A DNA stretch of 7,028 bases, from contig JAZOBB010000091.1 in NCBI GenBank assembly GCA_045595745.1, forward strand, positions 1 through 7,028, given 5' to 3'. Origin of the DNA: RGIG1666 sp045595745 (GTDB lineage: Bacteria > Bacillota > Clostridia > UBA1381 > UBA9506). The notes under the pieces were generated by a model. That model was given only the letters and a program-made list of their open reading frames with translations. It was not told the DNA's origin and made no database searches. Each line of letters starts with the position of its first letter. Position 1 is the stretch's first letter. The position numbers and the translations under genes are program-made. Below are positions 6,457 to 7,028 of this stretch, one piece after another.

Positions 6457-6524
6457 TTAAAATGTCGATTTTATATTAAATATTTAACCTTTTAAAATAA
6501 TTTTAGAAAAAAAGATAAAAACTC

Positions 6525-6553
6525 TTGACAAATATTATTTTTTTTGTTATACT
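6525..6553 (+). promoter_or_regulatory. Consensus promoter of the tRNA-Ser pair
   Basis: A perfect TTGACA (6525-6530), a 17-nt T-rich spacer (6531-6547) and TATACT (6548-6553). It lies 15 nt before the first tRNA, as expected of a strong stable-RNA promoter. No clear terminator of the AraC gene precedes it. Confidence 0.85.
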
Positions 6554-6568
6554 ATAACTCGTTCTGTT

Positions 6569-6655
6569 GGAGAGGTGTCCGAGCGGTTTAAGGAGCTGGT
6601 CTTGAAAACCAGTGATGCGAGAGCACCGTGAGTTCGAATCTCACCCTCTCCGCCA
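6569..6655 (+). tRNA. tRNA-Ser (anticodon UGA)
   Basis: A complete class II tRNA. The acceptor GGAGAGG (6569-6575) pairs with CCTCTCC (6645-6651), the discriminator is G, and CCA is encoded (6653-6655). The anticodon stem CTGGT/ACCAG holds the loop CTTGAAA with anticodon TGA at 6603-6605. A long variable arm (6613-6627) and T arm GTGAG-TTCGAAT-CTCAC follow. The long variable arm and G discriminator are serine identity marks. Confidence 0.97.
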
Positions 6656-6696
6656 ATTTAAATATAAGCAGTTTAACTGCATCAAATATTCGGCAC

Positions 6697-6788
6697 GGAG
6701 AAGTACTCAAGTTGGCCGAAGAGGCGCCCCTGCTAAGGGTGTAGGTCGGGAAACCGGCGCGAGGGTTCAAATCCCTCCTTCTCCGCCA
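6697..6788 (+). tRNA. tRNA-Ser (anticodon GCU)
   Basis: A complete class II tRNA, 41 nt after tRNA-Ser(UGA) and probably on the same transcript. The acceptor GGAGAAG (6697-6703) pairs with CTTCTCC (6778-6784), the discriminator is G and CCA is encoded (6786-6788). The anticodon stem CGCCC/GGGTG (one G-T pair) holds the loop CTGCTAA with anticodon GCT at 6732-6734. T arm GAGGG-TTCAAAT-CCCTC; the variable arm is long. The spacer between the tRNAs holds a small palindrome (6668-6680), a possible processing site. Genomic sequence continues for only 6 nt after CCA before adapter begins. Confidence 0.97.
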
Positions 6789-6794
6789 TAAAAG

Positions 6795-6878
6795 AAGTCG
6801 GATCGTAGCCATGTCGTTCTGTGAGCCAAGGAGTTGGCACAATAATTTGTCTTCCTAAGACCGCTTGGCCTCCGACTT
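6795..6878 (+). other. BGI/MGI (DNBSEQ) library adapter with 10-nt index, artefact
   Basis: This is not biological sequence. Positions 6795-6836 match, as I remember them, the 42-nt BGI/MGI adapter that begins AAGTCGGATCGTAGCC. Positions 6837-6846 (GCACAATAAT) sit where the 10-nt sample index belongs. Positions 6847-6878 match the reverse complement of the partner adapter that begins AAGTCGGAGGCC. Together they form the adapter block that separates insert copies in a DNA nanoball. The shared AAGTCGGA ends give a false 8-bp terminal inverted repeat. The assembly was not adapter-trimmed here. Confidence 0.95.
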
Positions 6879-6964
6879 AGATGGAGAGATTTGAACTCTC
6901 GCGCCGGTATCCCGACCTACACCCTTAGCAGGGGCGCCTCTTCGGCCAACTTGAGTACATCTCC
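6879..6964 (-). pseudogene. Truncated second tRNA-Ser (GCU) on a short library insert
   Basis: On the minus strand this is a tRNA-Ser(GCU) beginning GGAGATG and keeping the D, anticodon, variable and T arms. It stops in the acceptor 3' strand after CATCT; exactly the last six nucleotides of a normal gene (CCGCCA) are missing because adapter begins there. Compared with the complete copy at 6697-6788 it has five substitutions: two compensating pairs (acceptor and T stem) and one in the variable arm. It is therefore a real tRNA from another locus or another organism, cut by fragmentation, not a decayed gene. The insert is 98 nt (6879-6976) including 12 nt of upstream sequence. Confidence 0.85.
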
Positions 6965-6976
6965 TTATTGGCTGAA

Positions 6977-7028
6977 AAGTCGGATCGTAGCCATGTCGTT
7001 CTGTGTGCCAAGGAGTTGGCACAATAAT
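6977..7028 (+). other. Second BGI/MGI adapter copy with the same index, artefact
   Basis: 52 nt identical to 6795-6846 except T at 7006 for A at 6824, most likely a sequencing error. The 10-nt index GCACAATAAT at 7019-7028 is the same as in the first copy, so both inserts come from one library. The window ends at the end of the index. Confidence 0.95.

Noticed and set aside
6458..6473. TAAAAT-GTCG-ATTTTA hairpin just after the AraC stop as a terminator
   Set aside because: A six-bp stem made entirely of A-T pairs with no proper T run is too weak to call.
6588..6842. An 84-residue minus-strand open frame that could be taken for a small protein
   Set aside because: It is the reverse translation of the two tRNA-Ser genes, and its N-terminus is translated adapter. 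Such RRDLNPRAG-type proteins are well-known spurious calls over tRNA-Ser.
6883..6964. A degenerate tRNA pseudogene with a broken acceptor stem
   Set aside because: The acceptor mismatches come from adapter bases replacing the missing CCGCCA; the tRNA itself is not decayed.
6795..7028. 52-nt direct repeats next to tRNA genes, resembling att sites or a mobile element with 8-bp terminal inverted repeats
   Set aside because: Both copies are library adapter plus the same index; the inverted ends are simply the shared first bases of the two adapters.

Overview
The window looks like low-GC Bacillota DNA, probably an uncultured gut-type Clostridia member. It is AT-rich, Shine-Dalgarno sites are strong (AAGGAGG, GGGAGGG), promoters are near-consensus sigma-A, and two tRNA-Ser genes carry genomically encoded CCA. 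About 6.8 kb reads as a coherent chromosomal segment. The last ~235 bases (6795-7028) are not natural sequence: they contain BGI/MGI (DNBSEQ) library adapters with a 10-base index, joined to a short unrelated insert.

Layout. On the minus strand, an operon starts from a near-consensus promoter at about 5479-5507. It encodes a Gfo/Idh/MocA protein resembling the NAD-dependent GH109 glycosidases (4207-5445), then 19 nt later a NagB-type amino-sugar-6-phosphate deaminase homologue (3456-4187), and after an 85-nt gap with a 16-bp hairpin, a beta-lactamase-fold serine hydrolase (1895-3370) that ends at a good terminator. A 388-nt gap (1507-1894) with dense nested inverted repeats precedes a separate minus-strand gene for a cytoplasmic TIM-barrel glycoside-hydrolase-like protein (19-1506). 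A divergent AraC-family regulator with an N-terminal cupin-like sensor region (5638-6456) shares the 192-nt control region with the operon. Downstream of it, a textbook promoter drives tRNA-Ser(UGA) and tRNA-Ser(GCU).

How it may work together (inference). This looks like an intracellular amino-sugar or glycan utilisation locus. The GH109-like protein would release or modify a hexosamine derivative, the NagB-like protein would deaminate and isomerise an amino-sugar phosphate, and the serine hydrolase and TIM-barrel protein would act on other bonds of imported oligosaccharides or muropeptides. The AraC protein would sense the sugar. None of the four enzymes has a visible signal peptide, and no transporter lies inside the window.

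Most notable points: adapter contamination and a chimeric end; a compact predicted four-way-junction repeat element at 1650-1729, next to a hairpin at 1609-1640; a NagB homologue with changed active-site positions; and an 11-nt direct repeat in the divergent promoter region that could be the AraC operator.
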